Source: Coleofasciculus sp. FACHB-1120
Lineage (GTDB): Bacteria; Cyanobacteriota; Cyanobacteriia; Cyanobacteriales; FACHB-T130
Reading direction: 5' to 3'
Assembly (NCBI RefSeq): GCF_014698845.1
Contig: NZ_JACJTV010000004.1
Span: 244,079 to 308,078, forward strand
Length of the DNA: 64,000 bases
The notes beneath the pieces were generated by a model. It made no database searches. It saw nothing but the letters and a program-made list of their open reading frames with translations, and was not told where the DNA came from. Positions 24,085 to 33,426 of the stretch are shown here, piece by piece. Numbering within the stretch: the stretch's first letter is position 1; the number at the start of each line of letters is the position of its first letter. A program made the position numbers and the translations under genes.

Positions 24085-24723
24085 ATGCTTGTCTTAACTG
24101 AAGCCGAGTTTCGAGAATCGGCAGAATCCTCATTGCGTCGGGTTTTTCTGAACGACGACCCGTTTAACCAGCGTTTTGCACCGGATGTCCCGGCGAGAAG
24201 GATAATCTACGAGTATTTCTACCACATAGAGCCGCCGCTCATAGATGCCATAGTTGCAGCTGCTTGCCGTGTAGGAGACACTGGTTGTTACCTCTCAAAT
24301 CTATGGCGTAACAAAGAACAAAACGAACGCCCCAATCACTGGTATATCCCTTTTTCTGAGATTTCAGCTTACATAACAGCCGATGACAAAGTATTTAACC
24401 ATGCTTTGACTTCGGAGAATGTCCTCTATTCGCCGCAAGGAAAATGGGGAGTGATGATGTCTCACGAGCATCACGGTTTACTGGCGGGTACGCACGAGTT
24501 TATGGAAGAAATTCGTCGGCTAATACCAGACCTCGATCGCCAGGTGTATGGGTTCCTAGATTATTGGAAATACTGGTATAGCCAAGGTAAGAGTGCTGAT
24601 GTAACTTGGCTACCGGGATTATTAACGCAGATTTACGGGCGAGAAACAGCAAAAACCATGCTGCGAGAAGCAGGTTTAAAGTCTATCTGGCGAAAATACA
24701 GTTCTGAACTTCCATTAACTTAG
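24085..24723 (+). CDS. Protein of unknown function
   Basis: The 212-residue soluble protein has no signal or membrane segment. It is rich in aromatic residues (IIYEYFYHIEPP, FLDYWKYWYSQG) and has a HEHHGLLAGTHEF segment with three close His that might bind a metal, though no known motif is complete. I do not recognise a family. Composition and codon use look normal. The next genes on the same strand (24759 and 24942) begin 35 and 218 bp after it, so it may lead a small operon with the small membrane protein and the PanE-like reductase. Confidence 0.7.
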   Translation: MLVLTEAEFRESAESSLRRVFLNDDPFNQRFAPDVPARRIIYEYFYHIEPPLIDAIVAAACRVGDTGCYLSNLWRNKEQNERPNHWYIPFSEISAYITADDKVFNHALTSENVLYSPQGKWGVMMSHEHHGLLAGTHEFMEEIRRLIPDLDRQVYGFLDYWKYWYSQGKSADVTWLPGLLTQIYGRETAKTMLREAGLKSIWRKYSSELPLT

Positions 24724-24758
24724 ACTGGATTTAGGAGCTTTCAACAGAAGAGAAACGA

Positions 24759-24935
24759 ATGGATAGATCCAAAATAGTTGCAATTATCACTGGGGCAATT
24801 TCTATAATTCTAGCGATCGCCTATTTACTACTGGTTCAGTTACTAGACTTCCGGGGTGAAATGCTTCCCGCGCCCACAAGTCAACTGCCGCCAGTCGTGC
24901 AAGTTGCCCAAATATCCGCGATTCAGCTTTTATAG
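24759..24935 (+). CDS. Small single-pass membrane protein
   Basis: A 58-residue protein: MDRSKIVAIITGAISIILAI (one transmembrane helix, residues about 5-25), then a Pro-rich outer segment with PAPTSQLPPVVQVA. It starts 35 bp after 24723 and stops 6 bp before the PanE-like gene, so the three are probably one transcript. No family recognised. Coding is supported by this tight packing and by the clear TM segment. Confidence 0.65.
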   Translation: MDRSKIVAIITGAISIILAIAYLLLVQLLDFRGEMLPAPTSQLPPVVQVAQISAIQLL

Positions 24936-24941
24936 AGAGCA

Positions 24942-25883
24942 ATGTCTAATCGGAGTTACGCCATCCTCGGAACCGGGGCGCTGGGCGGCTACTACGGAGC
25001 TAAATTACAAAGAGCGGGGCTGAATGTCTACTTCCTGTTGCACAGCGATTACGAACAAGTCTGGCAACAGGGTTTAGTCATTGAGTCCCCAGACGGGGAT
25101 TTTACCCTACCCCACGTTAACGCTTACCCTGACGCTGACAAGATGCCGCCTTGCGATGTGGTCGTTGTGGCGCTGAAAACGACGCAAAACCACCTGCTTC
25201 CTAAAATGCTGCCATTTATGGTTAAGGATGACGGCGTTGTTTTGGTGCTGCAAAATGGTCTAGGCGTTGAAGAGAAAGTCGCCAAAATTGTGGGTTCGGA
25301 ACGGGTGATGGGAGGCTTGTGCTTTCTTTGCTCTAATAAAGTGGGACCGGGACACATCCGCCACCTAGACTATAAAGCGATTACGCTCGGCGAATATACC
25401 CCCGATTATCAACCCGCCGGGATTACCGAGCGAATGCGTCAGATTGCCAGTGACTTTGAAAGTGCTGACATTCCCATCCAACTTGCTGAAGACTTGCTGT
25501 TTGCTCGTTGGCAGAAACTGGTGTGGAATATCCCATATAACGGACTTTCTGTGGTTCTTGATGCGACAACAGATGAGTTAATGAGCGACCTTCACACTCG
25601 ATTATTAGTTGAGCAGTTAATGGGTGAAGTGCTGGCAGGTGCATCTGCCTTTGGTCGGAGGATTCCTGATAGCTTTGTCGAAAAGATGCTCGATCACACG
25701 GCAAAGATGAAGCCGTACCGCACCAGTATGAAAATCGACTATGACGAAGGGCGTCCTCTAGAGGTGGAAACCATGTTTGGCAATCCGCTCCGAACTGCAC
25801 AAGCAGCCGATGTTGATTTGCCGAGAATTGCGATGCTTTACCAGCAGCTAAAGTTTTTGGATGCAAGAAATCGCCAAAAATAG
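24942..25883 (+). CDS. Putative 2-dehydropantoate 2-reductase (PanE/ApbA family)
   Basis: The 313-residue protein begins with a Rossmann NADPH motif (YAILGTGALGGYYGAKLQRAG, residues 6-26). It has CDVVVVALKTTQNH, LQNGLGVEEKV and, in the C-terminal helical domain, the WQKLVWNIPYNGLS segment with the catalytic-type lysine, followed by PYRTSMKIDYDEGRPLEVE. These fit ketopantoate reductase, which reduces 2-dehydropantoate to pantoate in pantothenate/CoA synthesis. PanE-family paralogues with other 2-oxo acid substrates exist, so I leave the gene symbol empty. Probably translated from an upstream transcript (6-bp gap to the small membrane gene; GAGAG before the start). Confidence 0.85.
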   Translation: MSNRSYAILGTGALGGYYGAKLQRAGLNVYFLLHSDYEQVWQQGLVIESPDGDFTLPHVNAYPDADKMPPCDVVVVALKTTQNHLLPKMLPFMVKDDGVVLVLQNGLGVEEKVAKIVGSERVMGGLCFLCSNKVGPGHIRHLDYKAITLGEYTPDYQPAGITERMRQIASDFESADIPIQLAEDLLFARWQKLVWNIPYNGLSVVLDATTDELMSDLHTRLLVEQLMGEVLAGASAFGRRIPDSFVEKMLDHTAKMKPYRTSMKIDYDEGRPLEVETMFGNPLRTAQAADVDLPRIAMLYQQLKFLDARNRQK

Positions 25884-25960
25884 GGAGTTTTTTGGCTCAG
25901 GGGTTCCGATTATCTAAATACACTTAAAATTTCGGAAACCCATATCAATAACCCTTAATT

Positions 25961-26542
25961 ATGAAATCAATGCCTATAGAAAATCCGATTTTTACCATCC
26001 CAAACGTTCTGTCAAAAGCAGAGTGTAATGAGTACATCGCTTTGACCGAGAACATTGGCTATACGGCTGCTGGTCTCGCTGTAGGCCAGGATGAATACAT
26101 AATGGCTCCATCACTCCGAAATAACGATCGGGTGATTATGGATAATCCAGAGCTTGCAGCAAGTCTGTGGCGTCGTGTGGAGACTTTTGTTCCCAGAATC
26201 GATAACTGGCGTGCCATTGGGCTTAATGAGCGCTTGCGATTCTACCGATACGATCCGGGTCAGCGTTTCGCACCGCACTGCGATAGTAGTTATTGGCGAA
26301 CAAACCGCGATCATAGCCGATTGACTTTTATGATTTACTTGAACGAAGACTTTGAGGGAGGCGAAACTCGGTTTTACTCACCTGACGTTTGTATCGTTCC
26401 TAAGAGCGGTATGGCGCTGTTGTTCATGCATGAACTCAAACACGAAGGCGTATCTGTTCTCCAGGGTCGAAAGTATGTAGTGCGCTCAGACGTGATGTAT
26501 ACGTATGCGAGAAAAGAGAAATCGAGGAAAGTTGACTTTTGA
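25961..26542 (+). CDS. Prolyl 4-hydroxylase-like 2-oxoglutarate/Fe(II) oxygenase
   Basis: The 193-residue protein has the double-stranded beta-helix iron site: first His and Asp in FAPHCDSSYW, second His in MHELKHEGV, and the 2-oxoglutarate-binding basic residue in KYVVRSDVMYTY. Other family features are LRFYRYDPGQRF, LTFMIYLNEDFEGGETRFY and the C-terminal MYTY. The N-terminal half is helical (SKAECNEYIALTENIGY). It is a P4H-alpha family oxygenase; bacterial members hydroxylate prolines of proteins or small peptides. The target is unknown. Monocistronic, with a hairpin at 26698. Confidence 0.9.
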   Translation: MKSMPIENPIFTIPNVLSKAECNEYIALTENIGYTAAGLAVGQDEYIMAPSLRNNDRVIMDNPELAASLWRRVETFVPRIDNWRAIGLNERLRFYRYDPGQRFAPHCDSSYWRTNRDHSRLTFMIYLNEDFEGGETRFYSPDVCIVPKSGMALLFMHELKHEGVSVLQGRKYVVRSDVMYTYARKEKSRKVDF

Positions 26543-26697
26543 AAATGGGCGATCGCTCTACACGACCCAGAATACAGAATCCCGTATCTACAACGCCCTC
26601 TAGATAAAAAAATAGTTTTTATAAATTTACAAGTTTGGAATACTACTTGGGATAGGGAAATATAGGTTGTTCAGCTTAGGGTAAAGAAATAGAAATG

Positions 26698-26729
26698 GGA
26701 GATTGGGAACATAAGAATTCCCAATCTCC
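26698..26729. terminator. Bidirectional hairpin terminator
   Basis: A 12-bp stem (ggagattgggaa / ttcccaatctcc) with an 8-nt loop is followed by TATTTT on the plus strand; on the minus strand it is followed by a C/T-rich stretch. It can end both the oxygenase gene and the small minus-strand gene. Confidence 0.75.
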
Positions 26730-26838
26730 TATTTTGATAGCGAGAAGCTAAAAAGAGGGATTTAAAGGTTTTTGAGCATCTCAAAATTTGTCATTTTATG
26801 AGTCATGAAAGAGAGTTAGAAGTGAGGTTCTCCTTTTT

Positions 26839-26967
26839 TCAATCGTTCTTGTAGATTTTGGCGATATATTCTGGTTTTTTATCAGATCCCTTGTTGTCTG
26901 ACAAAGTTCTGCCACTAAAAGCGAAAAAGATCCAGGTGAAGGCGATTGCTGCAATTGTTAATTCCAT
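26839..26967 (-). CDS. Candidate small membrane protein (42 residues)
   Basis: MELTIAAIAFTWIFFAFSGR starts with one hydrophobic helix and continues with a charged tail (DNKGSDKKPEYIAKIYKND). The ATG is preceded by TGGAGAA at 6-12 bp, a plausible ribosome-binding site, and the hairpin at 26698 lies downstream. Cyanobacteria have many such short thylakoid subunits (PSI, PSII, NDH-1, b6f), but I do not recognise this one. Too short for most gene callers. Confidence 0.5.
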   Translation of the reverse strand: MELTIAAIAFTWIFFAFSGRTLSDNKGSDKKPEYIAKIYKND

Positions 26968-27232
26968 ACAAATTTCTCCAGGTAGAGCGAACTGTCCCAT
27001 TGAGCTTATTAATCACCTCAAGGATTGCTTTATCCGGATAAATTTGAAGTTTGCATATTAAATTTACAAGGCGTAAATGCTTCACCTCAACCTGAGAATC
27101 CAAGCTAGGAATTAGGCTAGGAATTATAGGGAACGCATAGCCGATTCCGGGAAAGGAGCTGGAGGGTTCGGGTTGTTTAGTGCAAACTGTGTATTTCCCA
27201 GACTTCCAACTCCCCAGTTCCGATTTCAACTT

Positions 27233-28798
27233 TCAAGACGATTGATGACGGCGATCGGATTCAGGTTCAGGTGTAGCTTCTGGTTCTTTCGCTTCTGCTA
27301 AAGGTTTGACGACTCGCGCGATCGCTTCTTGCACAAATGTCTTGATAAACTCATCCCGGCGATTTAGCTGAAACTGTCGCTGTACGACTTCAGTAATTCC
27401 ACCATCGCCCCAATCTTGATCGTGACGGAAGTATTCAATAAAACTCTTCCCGGCGATTCGAGTCAAATAAGCGGCGGTAACGCCTTGAATCACCTTACCA
27501 ATGGGATAGGCGGCGACACTCAGTTGGAGGACTCTAGAAAGCAACTCAATTGCTCCTTGGACAATCCCCAAGCTAGCAAGAGTTTTCCCTAAGGAAAGCG
27601 CTAATTCGCGCCCTCGATCCATATTCAGTTCGCAACCGTAAATTCTGCCAATTTCTACAACCATTTGGGCATTTACAGCAGCGGTTGCTAGCAAATCCAC
27701 TACTGGCAGGGGCGTCACGGTGATGACACCTGCACCAATCCACTGAAAACGTTCTACCACCTTCTCCGCTTGGCGTCTGCGCTGACCATCTAGCAGGCGT
27801 CGCGCTTCGTCTCCCAGCCGCTGAGATTGGAGTAGGATGTTGTCAGCGACTAAGTCTTCCCCTTCGGCTCTGAGAACTACCGCCATGCGGCGAATTAACG
27901 GCATTACATCGGGTTCGGGTTGGAAGGTTTCGCCACTTTCCAACTCAGCTGGCTGGGGATTCGCAGCGATCGCAACCACATCAGCAGTGGCGATAAATCC
28001 CCGCACTCGTTCCCGCAGACGTGCCAGAATCGTTTCCTTATCGGTGTCTGTATAAAGATCGGTTTTGTTGAGGATCAGCAGCGATCGCTTGCCAATCTCT
28101 GCCAAGGTTCGCAACGGGTTATACTCTGACTGCCGCAAGTCATTATCTACGACAAATAACAACAAATCTGCTTCAGTCGCCAATTGCCGTGCTAGTTGCT
28201 CTCGCTGAGTTCCCGCCACCCCTGCTTCTAAAATTCCGGGCGTATCGGTAATCAAAATTTGCCGATTTAATCCTTTCAACTTGAGAACGTAAGTTTCCCC
28301 CACCTCCGTCGTTCCCATTGGCGAGTCTACCCGTCCCACCATGCGCCCAATTAGCGCATTTACCAGAGAAGTCTTGCCAGCGGAACCCGTCCCAAATACA
28401 ACGACTAACAGTTCCCCACGCGCTAGATTTGCTTCGATTTCGCGCGATCGCTCCAGCAATGCCTGCCGCGACACCTCATCCTGAATCTGTGCTACTTGCT
28501 GCCGCACTGCTTTGAGGGTTTCTGAAGCCGCCTCTGTCTTCGCTTCCGGGACTTTCGGCAATCTGCGGCGTTGCCGCGAACCTTTTGCAGTCCCCTGAAG
28601 AATCATCACATAGTAGATAAACCCACCGATTAGCACCCCCAGTAGGACAATCAGCAACAAAAGCAGCAGATTTCCCAACAAAGGTGCCGTAAAAGAAATC
28701 TGGATATACAGCCGATAGAGAGAATTAATCAGCCACAGCATCAGCCCCAGAATTACACTGAGGCCAACGATCAGCGTTAATAAGCGCGACAGGGGCAT
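27233..28798 (-). CDS. Membrane-associated GTPase with DUF697 domain
   Basis: The 521-residue protein has two N-terminal transmembrane segments (about residues 5-25 and 38-66), then a basic linker, then an Era/TrmE-like GTPase: G1 GTGSAGKTSLVNAL, G2 region with MGTTE, G3 DTPG, G4 NKTD. After it, about residues 345-470 form the DUF697 helical membrane domain (GAGVITVTPLPVVDLLATAA), as in YcjF-like proteins. The C-terminus is charged. The role is not known; the fold suggests a membrane-bound regulatory GTPase. It is transcribed alone, divergent from the histidine kinase at 29019. Confidence 0.88.
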   Translation of the reverse strand: MPLSRLLTLIVGLSVILGLMLWLINSLYRLYIQISFTAPLLGNLLLLLLIVLLGVLIGGFIYYVMILQGTAKGSRQRRRLPKVPEAKTEAASETLKAVRQQVAQIQDEVSRQALLERSREIEANLARGELLVVVFGTGSAGKTSLVNALIGRMVGRVDSPMGTTEVGETYVLKLKGLNRQILITDTPGILEAGVAGTQREQLARQLATEADLLLFVVDNDLRQSEYNPLRTLAEIGKRSLLILNKTDLYTDTDKETILARLRERVRGFIATADVVAIAANPQPAELESGETFQPEPDVMPLIRRMAVVLRAEGEDLVADNILLQSQRLGDEARRLLDGQRRRQAEKVVERFQWIGAGVITVTPLPVVDLLATAAVNAQMVVEIGRIYGCELNMDRGRELALSLGKTLASLGIVQGAIELLSRVLQLSVAAYPIGKVIQGVTAAYLTRIAGKSFIEYFRHDQDWGDGGITEVVQRQFQLNRRDEFIKTFVQEAIARVVKPLAEAKEPEATPEPESDRRHQSS

Positions 28799-29018
28799 GA
28801 ACGGGATTGTGGTAAGGAGATGCTTCTAATCTTAATCTCCCTATCATTGTCTGCTATCAGCAACAGGCAAGAGATGCGTCCAGAAACAAAGTAGAGCCGA
28901 TTGCTGTGATTTTTCTCCGACTGGATGATTAAAATAAAGCGTCTTTCTGCGTGATTCTAAAGAATCAAAAATTATAATACAAGCTAGATTTTCAAATTAT
29001 CCTCCACCGGATAGATCA

Positions 29019-30818
29019 ATGAACCCTGAGCCAAACATCAGGAAGCCTCAGATACGCTTAGATAGTGCGTTCCCTCACGCAGCCAGTATCTCAGGCTGGC
29101 TCAGCCGGGTCACTGGTCGTTTCAGCGTTAGCCAAAAGATTAGTTATGGATATGGGCTGACCCTTGGCATTGCCATTTTGGGAACGGCTGCCGGATTTAT
29201 GATTGGAGATTACTATCAGCAACGGGCTACGAAGTTACGTGAATATAGTAACCAAGAACTAAACCTTCTCCATCGCTTGCAAAATGGCGTACTACAGGCA
29301 CGTACGCACCAACAACAGTTGATTCCGTTAGCAGAGAAACCGGAATTGTTTTGGAACGAATACTCCCATTTTCTGGAGCATACTGCTGAAATTAAGCGGG
29401 TATTGTCTCAAATCAAATCTTATACAAATAGTGCCATTTATCAACGCGAGGCAGCGGCTCATGTACACGCTGATGGAATCCCCAGGTTTCTACAAATTTA
29501 CGAAAACGTACCAGAAATCTATTTTCGGCAGCTTGATGAATTAGTACAGCAACTTGAGCTGTCTCATTTAAAGCCAGAGAAAATTCAGGAAGCACAAAAA
29601 ATCCTGATAAATTTTACGAATGGTTCTGAAGCACTGAAGTTTGATGATTTATCAGACGACTTAACTGAAGTCATTAATCGCTCTTATCAGGATGTTAAGC
29701 AAGCAGAATTTGCCTTGATTGCTGCGGAAACAATTCGATTTCAAATCATTGTTGCAAGCATTTTGTTGTCAATTGCGATCGCTATCCTTTTAGCCATCTA
29801 CACTTCTCGCGCCATTGTCCGTCCCCTGAAAGCGGCAACCGATGTAGCGCAGCAGACAACTCAAGAATCTAATTTTGACTTGCAAGTGCCGATTACAACT
29901 GAAGATGAAGTGGGAATGTTGGCAACCTCCCTCAATCAGCTCATCCACCAAGTGGGACACCTTTTGCAAGAACAAAAAGCAGACAGCGAGTTGCGCCTGA
30001 TCCAGAGTGAGAAAATGTCTAGCTTGGGACGAATGCTTGCCGGAGTCGCCCATGAAATCAATAATCCGGTTAACTTCATCTATGGCAACTTGGGTTATGC
30101 GGGTGACTACGTTAAAGAACTTCTTGCATTACTAGAAACTTACCAAGCTGAAATTCCCAACCCTCCTAAAGCGATTCAAATTCAAGCCGAAGAAATCGAT
30201 ATTGATTTTCTTAAACAAGACCTACCCAAAGTTCTGCAATCGATGAAAGTTGGCTCTGATCGAGTTCGACAAATTGTTCTAAGTTTAAAAGATTTCTCTC
30301 GCCTGGACGATCCAAAACCGAATTCTGTAGATTTGCACGCCTGTCTTGAGAGTACCTTGCTGATTCTGAATAATCGGATTAAAAACAATATAAAAATTAT
30401 TAAAAACTACGGCGATATCCCAACCATTGAAGGTTATACCGGGTTGCTTTATCAGGTATTTATGAATCTACTCAGCAATGCAATTGATGCTTTGGAAGAG
30501 ACAAAAGAGTTTGGAGAAATCGTTATTTCTACAGAACGTCTCAACAAGGACACAGTGGGGGTGCGGATTGCTGACAATGGTTCTGGCATTGCGCCCGAAC
30601 ATCAGGAGAAAATCTTTGATGCCTTTTTTACTACTAAACCGAGAGGCATTGGAACAGGCTTAGGTCTAGCGATCAGCCGTGAGATTATCGTAGAAAAACA
30701 TGGCGGTAAATTTAGCTGCAACTCAGAAGTTGGGAAAGGGACAGAGTTAGCGATCGCCCTCCCTATCAAACATCAGGTCAGTGTCGCATCAACATCAACA
30801 ACCAAAATTCTCTGCTAA
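29019..30818 (+). CDS. Membrane sensor histidine kinase with HAMP domain
   Basis: The 599-residue protein has a TM segment at about 48-68, a ~180-residue periplasmic helical sensor (rich in Gln, Glu, Leu), a second TM at about 242-262, then HAMP (YTSRAIVRPLKAATDV). After the coiled coil QKADSELRLIQSEKMSSLGR the H-box is LAGVAHEINNPVNFIYGN with His345. The ATPase domain has the N-box VFMNLLSNAIDAL, G1 DNGSGI and G2 GTGLGLAIS. The HEINNP form of the H-box is of the NtrB/cyanobacterial HK type (HisKA with an inserted helical stretch). No response regulator is next to it. The ligand is unknown. Confidence 0.94.
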   Translation: MNPEPNIRKPQIRLDSAFPHAASISGWLSRVTGRFSVSQKISYGYGLTLGIAILGTAAGFMIGDYYQQRATKLREYSNQELNLLHRLQNGVLQARTHQQQLIPLAEKPELFWNEYSHFLEHTAEIKRVLSQIKSYTNSAIYQREAAAHVHADGIPRFLQIYENVPEIYFRQLDELVQQLELSHLKPEKIQEAQKILINFTNGSEALKFDDLSDDLTEVINRSYQDVKQAEFALIAAETIRFQIIVASILLSIAIAILLAIYTSRAIVRPLKAATDVAQQTTQESNFDLQVPITTEDEVGMLATSLNQLIHQVGHLLQEQKADSELRLIQSEKMSSLGRMLAGVAHEINNPVNFIYGNLGYAGDYVKELLALLETYQAEIPNPPKAIQIQAEEIDIDFLKQDLPKVLQSMKVGSDRVRQIVLSLKDFSRLDDPKPNSVDLHACLESTLLILNNRIKNNIKIIKNYGDIPTIEGYTGLLYQVFMNLLSNAIDALEETKEFGEIVISTERLNKDTVGVRIADNGSGIAPEHQEKIFDAFFTTKPRGIGTGLGLAISREIIVEKHGGKFSCNSEVGKGTELAIALPIKHQVSVASTSTTKILC

Positions 30819-30884
30819 TAGCTAGAGGCGAACGACAGCCCAAAAGTGGGACATTTTGTTCAAGTTATCGGAGTAAAAAGAGTT

Positions 30885-31406
30885 ATGGGACTTTTTGACC
30901 AAATTATCAATGCCTTAGACAGTCCAGATCGCGCAGCGACTCCCGGACAGATGGATAATATTTTTGGCACCGTGCAGCAGGTCAGCAATAATTATGGTGC
31001 CGACCCGTCAGCAGTGCAATCTACAATGTCCCTTGTAGGTAACTACGTGCGCTCTGCTCTACAACAGAAGCAAGCTACCGAAGGCCCTCAACAAGCGCAA
31101 GCCCTTGTCAATCAATATGGCGGCACTTCTCCCAATCCTCAAGCTGTTGATGCGCTTTTTGGTTTTTCTCAAGTGCCGCAAATCGTGCAAGTAATTGCTC
31201 AAAGAACCGGCTTGAATCCGGCGATGATTCAACAGATGTTGCCGATTCTCGTTCCCCTGGTGTTAAATCTTCTAAAAACTGGCTCCAGCGCTCAAAATCC
31301 GCACGGGTCGAATCCAGTTCTGAATACTTTCTTAGATGCCGACCGCGATGGCGATGTTGATATTGCTGATGCGATGCAGTTAGCAGCTCGCCATCTGGGT
31401 AGATAA
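30885..31406 (+). CDS. DUF937 protein with EF-hand-like C-terminal loop
   Basis: The start is ATG 30885 (MGLFDQIINALDSPDRAATP), with GGAG 13-17 bp upstream; the frame is open further upstream but unlike the family. The body shows the DUF937 pattern (GLFDQI.., QMLPILVPLVLNLL). The last 25 residues carry DADRDGDVDIADAM, a 12-residue loop with the spacing of a Ca-binding EF-hand/dockerin loop (D-x-D-x-D-G-D). The protein has 173 residues and no signal. DUF937 proteins are of unknown function; some have been linked to omptin-like or self-assembling helices. Follows the kinase gene by 66 bp, perhaps co-transcribed. Confidence 0.82.
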   Translation: MGLFDQIINALDSPDRAATPGQMDNIFGTVQQVSNNYGADPSAVQSTMSLVGNYVRSALQQKQATEGPQQAQALVNQYGGTSPNPQAVDALFGFSQVPQIVQVIAQRTGLNPAMIQQMLPILVPLVLNLLKTGSSAQNPHGSNPVLNTFLDADRDGDVDIADAMQLAARHLGR

Positions 31407-31412
31407 AGCAGG

Positions 31413-31448
31413 GAATGGGTAATGAGTATCCCATTACTCATTACCCAT
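31413..31448. terminator. Hairpin shared by two convergent genes
   Basis: aatgggtaatgag pairs with ctcattacccatt; the 3' arm contains the last codons and the stop of the minus-strand gene at 31441. One structure thus closes both transcripts. T-run on the plus side is short. Confidence 0.7.
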
Positions 31449-32496
31449 TATTAATATCTAACCGCTCAACCCCCTCAATTTCCAAAATCAAATCGGCACC
31501 ATAGACTTTAGACGGCGTCTGGAAACCAACACTCACCTGTCCGGCAAGCACCTTGGTAACAATTGCCAGCGCTGTCATTGCTGTGAGCGTATAGCCTTCG
31601 GGGCATTGCAGTCGGGATACCTTAGTTGCGCCATCATCTGACACCTCTCCCCACAATTTAGTTTTCCCCTGTTGCCTCTGTGCATCGGTTGGGCCTGGTG
31701 GTTGAGCTTGGATTAGACGTTTCTGTAAGCTTTGTATGGGTGGCGACCCCAATAACCAACCCAAATATCTACTGGCTACCAGCGTCCAGTAAGTGGGTGG
31801 AGAGGTTGCCATATAAACCTCAATATTGGGAATCCCTGTGCTGTAGAAAGCGGTAGACACATCTCCCCAAGGAATTGTCGTGCCTAAAACGGGACCTTCT
31901 CCAAAGTCGATGGTTCGAGTTTTCCAGGCGGTCGGAACCGGAGTCAGAACCCCACCCCGCCGCACTAAGCCTCCTTGCTTCTGAGCTTCCACGATGGTTG
32001 TGGCAGTTCCCCGCGATGTCTGACCGGCGGTGAAAGCCAGAGTAAGACTTGTTGCTGAAGGTAACTGTCGCTTGAGATGAGCCGCAAGACAGTCAGAGGG
32101 GACGACATCAAAACCGACGCCAGGAAGCAGCATCACGCCTGCTTTTCTTCCCTCAGCATCTTTGGCAGCGATCGCCTCGAATACTGGGACTTCTCCGGTA
32201 ATATCCAAGTAATGCGTTTTTGTCCGCAGGCACCCTTCAACCATTGGCTTGGAGGTGCGGGAGAATGGCCCTGCACAGTGGAGTACCGCTGTGACATCCT
32301 TCAGTGCCGCATCCACGGCGGACTCATTTTCTAGGCTAAAGGCGCGGTGTTCTAAACCAAGCGATGTCGCTAACGGCTGCAACTTGTCGGAATTGCGTCC
32401 TGCCAGAATCGGGCGTAACCCTTGCTGCACTGCCAATCGCGCAATCAGGGTTCCGGTATAGCCATTCGCACCGTATAACAAAAAGTTTGAGGACAT
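31441..32496 (-). CDS. Saccharopine dehydrogenase-like NAD(P)-binding protein
   Basis: The 351-residue protein has an N-terminal nucleotide-binding motif FLLYGANGYTGTLIARLA (residues 5-22) and the following AGRNSDKL, HCAGPFSRT, HYLDITGEVPVF and GVGFDVVPSDCLAAHLK. These are the family signatures of the saccharopine dehydrogenase-like / trans-acting enoyl reductase group. The members are membrane- or cytosol-located reductases; the substrate is not known for cyanobacterial ones, and true lysine metabolism is unlikely. It has its own promoter in the 228-bp gap upstream, and a convergent hairpin at the end. Confidence 0.85.
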   Translation of the reverse strand: MSSNFLLYGANGYTGTLIARLAVQQGLRPILAGRNSDKLQPLATSLGLEHRAFSLENESAVDAALKDVTAVLHCAGPFSRTSKPMVEGCLRTKTHYLDITGEVPVFEAIAAKDAEGRKAGVMLLPGVGFDVVPSDCLAAHLKRQLPSATSLTLAFTAGQTSRGTATTIVEAQKQGGLVRRGGVLTPVPTAWKTRTIDFGEGPVLGTTIPWGDVSTAFYSTGIPNIEVYMATSPPTYWTLVASRYLGWLLGSPPIQSLQKRLIQAQPPGPTDAQRQQGKTKLWGEVSDDGATKVSRLQCPEGYTLTAMTALAIVTKVLAGQVSVGFQTPSKVYGADLILEIEGVERLDINNG

Positions 32497-32724
32497 CAGT
32501 ACAGGAGTTACGACACACCAGAGATAGGAAGTGATCGCTCTTTTTATCCCGCTTTGTCAATCGAGGGTATAACAGTTGAGCGACTGCATACTTCTATTGT
32601 CCGCTTGGGAGTGTTTTCTTCAATACGGCAAAAGGTACAGGTAAGATGACAGAATGTTTGCTTGACTTTGCTTCCTCCCCTAGGATAGCTACATCACTGA
32701 TTCAATCGTCTCGCCCCTGAAACT

Positions 32725-33426
32725 ATGTTGGCTGCAATTTTATTTGACTTGGACGGGACTCTGGTAAATACTGACCGAATCCATTACAAATCTTGGCAGG
32801 ATATTTTAAAACAATACGATATTGATATTGACGAGAATTTTTACCAAAACCGGATTAGCGGACGCCTCAATCCAGTCATTATCCAAGATATTCTCCCTCA
32901 GTTATCCTTAGCAGAAGGCGAACAACTCGCTGAAGCGAAAGAAGCTTATTTCCGAGAATTATCGCCAGAACTTAAACCCTTGGCTGGACTTTCTAAAATT
33001 TTGGCATGGACAGAAGAATTAAAGTTGCAACGAGCAGTTGTCACCAATGCACCGCGTAAAAATGTCTACTTTATGCTAAAAGCGTTGGGTTTAGCAGATA
33101 CCTTCGCCACCGTTGTTTTAGCGGAAGAAGCGATCGCAGGCAAGCCCGACCCCGCTCCCTATCAGCTGGCGTTGGATTATTTTGGGATTAAAGCAGAACA
33201 AGCGATCGCGTTTGAAGACTCCCCCTCCGGTATTCGTTCATCGGTAGGCGCAGGCATTTTGACAATTGGCATTGCTTCCACCTACGATCCCCAAATTCTC
33301 TGCGACTGCGGGGCAATTTTTGCAGTGCCTGATTTTACCTCTTCGCAGTTGTGGGCATGGCTGGATTCTCCCGCAAACAATGAGACAGGTTTATCTTCTC
33401 TGAATCATCAAGTCCGCAATACATAA
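32725..33426 (+). CDS. HAD-superfamily hydrolase (beta-phosphoglucomutase-like)
   Basis: The 233-residue protein has HAD motif [14 protein letters not shown] (residues 5-17), motif II VVTNAP, motif III lysine in GKPDPAPY and motif [12 protein letters not shown]. The helical cap (residues 18-85) and the ED-S-G pattern put it in the beta-phosphoglucomutase/phosphatase subgroup. The residue after the second Asp is Gly and Thr, as in phosphatases and mutases. Substrate not defined. Its last 19 bp overlap the 3' end of the convergent response-regulator gene. Confidence 0.9.
   Translation: MLAAILFDLDGTLVNTDRIHYKSWQDILKQYDIDIDENFYQNRISGRLNPVIIQDILPQLSLAEGEQLAEAKEAYFRELSPELKPLAGLSKILAWTEELKLQRAVVTNAPRKNVYFMLKALGLADTFATVVLAEEAIAGKPDPAPYQLALDYFGIKAEQAIAFEDSPSGIRSSVGAGILTIGIASTYDPQILCDCGAIFAVPDFTSSQLWAWLDSPANNETGLSSLNHQVRNT

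Larger units (their letters stand above)
26543..27232. other. Long intergenic region with a hairpin and one small gene candidate
   Basis: It contains the hairpin at 26698-26729 and a 42-codon minus-strand candidate gene at 26839-26967. The rest (26968-27232) shows no gene; open frames there lack family features. Confidence 0.5.
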
